Below, piece after piece: positions 48,355 to 49,283 of a stretch of DNA of 49,283 bases. The stretch lies in the NCBI GenBank assembly GCA_001898035.1, contig MKRX01000005.1, positions 84,831 to 134,113 of the forward strand, read 5' to 3'. The position numbers were made by a program, and so were the translations under genes. Every line of letters begins with the position of its first letter. The first letter of the stretch is position 1. The DNA comes from Armatimonadetes bacterium 55-13. GTDB lineage: Bacteria > Armatimonadota > Fimbriimonadia > Fimbriimonadales > Fimbriimonadaceae. Below the pieces are notes generated by a model. The model did no database searches. It was not told the origin of the DNA and worked only from the letters and a program-made list of their open reading frames with translations.

Positions 48355-49007
48355 GCTTCTGAGGAGGAAAGGGCCTGGCGAAGTGTGCGAACAGGTAATT
48401 CCACCGCGCGAGCCAGGTCCAATATCTCCTTAACGTGTGTCAGCTTGGGGTCAAATTTGGCCAAAACTTGGGGGCGAACGCAAACCGTTATCGCACGGTT
48501 TCTGCTGGCCGTCTCTCGTAGGCCTGCTTTGATCGAATCGGTCCATATCCGAGCCGAAGTGCCCGCTCTGACAGCCTCGCGGTCCGATTTCGTCTCAACG
48601 GGGAAGAAGTGCAGACGGGGTGGACCTTTTGTGCCCTGAGCGGAAACAAACTGCATTCCGTGAGGCACCATGCCATCCTCTGGCCAAGATCCGCGCAGCG
48701 CCATTCCCAGTGGGGTGTGACCTATGGATTGAAAGAGCTCGGCGGCCTCTGGATACCTGGCGTCAGGCTCCTCCGGATGCTTTGAAAACCAATCCAAATC
48801 ATGCCCTTCGTTAAGGACCGCCTCGGCGGTAGATGGAAAGGCTCGTAGAACTCGACTTGAAATGAAGAATTGGAGTCTATCGCCTGAGAGTCTGGCTAAA
48901 TCGAGGAGTTTCAGAAACAAGGCTGGCTCACCATGCCCGAACTCGTTCCCGTCAGGAGTATCCCAGGGAACGTAGTCGAGATCGATTCTCAGGCACAAAA
49001 AGGGCAT
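48351..49007 (-). CDS. NodB-like polysaccharide deacetylase-superfamily protein
   Basis: A 218-residue protein of a deacetylase-like barrel. It starts MPFLCLRIDLDYVPWDTPDG, has LQFFISSRVLRAF, then NEGHDLDWFSKHPEEPDARYPEA with histidines in the metal-site position, and HTPLGMALRGSWPEDG. The DxD start and GHDLDWFSKH stretch match the NodB-fold pattern, but exact metal residues are not fully conserved. It may deacetylate or otherwise bind sugars. It is leftward, 22 bases after pgk, so it is probably cotranscribed, and its stop interlocks with that of the amidohydrolase gene. Confidence 0.7.
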   Translation of the reverse strand: MPFLCLRIDLDYVPWDTPDGNEFGHGEPALFLKLLDLARLSGDRLQFFISSRVLRAFPSTAEAVLNEGHDLDWFSKHPEEPDARYPEAAELFQSIGHTPLGMALRGSWPEDGMVPHGMQFVSAQGTKGPPRLHFFPVETKSDREAVRAGTSARIWTDSIKAGLRETASRNRAITVCVRPQVLAKFDPKLTHVKEILDLARAVELPVRTLRQALSSSEA

Positions 49008-49029
49008 GGCAAGCGGGTTTCAGGCAGCG

Positions 49030-49283
49030 TTACTCGAGGGCCTTGATACCTGGCAATACCTTTCCTTCCAGGAATTCAAGAGATGCTCCACCGCCGGTAC
49101 TAACGTGGCTCACCTTGTCTGCATAGCCAAACTTCTCAATAGCCGCGGCCGAGTCGCCCCCACCCACGATTGATACCGTGCCTGATTCCGCCAATGCTTC
49201 AGCCACCACGCGCGTGCCCGCTTCGAAGGGCTTCATCTCGAAGACGCCCATGGGGCCATTCCAAACGGCCGTGCCAGATGTTT
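49030..49283 (-). CDS. pgk: Phosphoglycerate kinase Pgk, C-terminal end (partial)
   Basis: The last 84 residues of Pgk; the N-terminal part lies beyond the window. The family landmarks [31 protein letters not shown] and [21 protein letters not shown] are plain. Pgk transfers phosphate from 1,3-bisphosphoglycerate to ADP in glycolysis. The NodB-like gene follows in the same direction. No gap or frameshift is visible in this part. Confidence 0.96.
   Translation of the reverse strand, partial: TSGTAVWNGPMGVFEMKPFEAGTRVVAEALAESGTVSIVGGGDSAAAIEKFGYADKVSHVSTGGGASLEFLEGKVLPGIKALE

Noticed and set aside
1-49283. tRNA, rRNA, integrase att site or replication origin
   Set aside because: I scanned the gaps between genes and saw no cloverleaf-like repeats, rRNA segments, DnaA-box clusters or integrase genes.

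Overview
The window looks like chromosomal DNA from a diderm bacterium of the Armatimonadota, most likely near Fimbriimonas/Fimbriimonadaceae. This is inferred from the gene families, not from a marker gene. The clues are a prepilin with the H-x9-DG motif, a PEP-CTERM protein ending in an RRRKR tail, type IV pilus ATPases, an orphan flagellar flhA, a CxxxY-type CcmE, a Tricorn-like protease and several lipoproteins. Gene density is very high. No stretch longer than about 230 bases lacks a gene, and I saw no rRNA, tRNA or CRISPR array.

Layout. 1-2.8 kb: the end of an unknown gene, a DHDPS-like protein lacking its catalytic lysine, and a zinc-ribbon / membrane protein / hisF operon read leftward. 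2.8-6.6 kb: a Tricorn-type protease and a CheY-like regulator. 6.6-15.1 kb: flhA, then pilB - HDOD - pilT, a prepilin and a metallophosphoesterase. 15.1-18.8 kb: a leftward ccmE-ccmF-panD-pyrE run. 18.9-25.6 kb: an exported protein with a YprB-type nuclease, threonine aldolase, a Gfo/Idh oxidoreductase, a class III aminotransferase, a CapA-like protein and an exported protein. 25.6-28.3 kb: a five-gene leftward operon, tatA - unknown - PqqD-like - mini FtsX permease - ABC ATPase. 28.4-39.1 kb: an HD-GYP protein, a GIN-domain lipoprotein, glyQ, a CsgG-like protein, DUF3052, two M32 carboxypeptidases, a PQQ-dependent sugar dehydrogenase-like lipoprotein, GNAT, a PEP-CTERM protein and a methyltransferase. 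42.2-49.3 kb: DUF2089-DUF4097, an EVE protein, two amidohydrolase-family proteins, a NodB-like protein and the C-terminal end of pgk.

The most striking object is an intact transposon at 39171-42179 (3,009 bp). It has 25-bp terminal inverted repeats matching at 24 of 25 positions and is flanked by a perfect 8-bp target duplication, AAATTTTT. It carries an IS1-like DDE transposase plus passengers: a translationally coupled pair (an unknown 222-aa protein and an XRE-ImmA/IrrE metallopeptidase) and a small KGG-type basic protein. The 66-bp divergent control region between transposase and passenger operon holds a perfect 17-bp palindrome and an 11-bp-arm inverted repeat next to the passenger start codon. 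This looks like an IS that transports a self-regulated stress-response or toxin-antitoxin-like cassette, and it is the best candidate here for an undescribed system.

A second genome-style feature is compaction. Seven of the twelve convergent gene pairs overlap by exactly four bases, so their stop codons interlock (TTAG, CTAA or CTAG).
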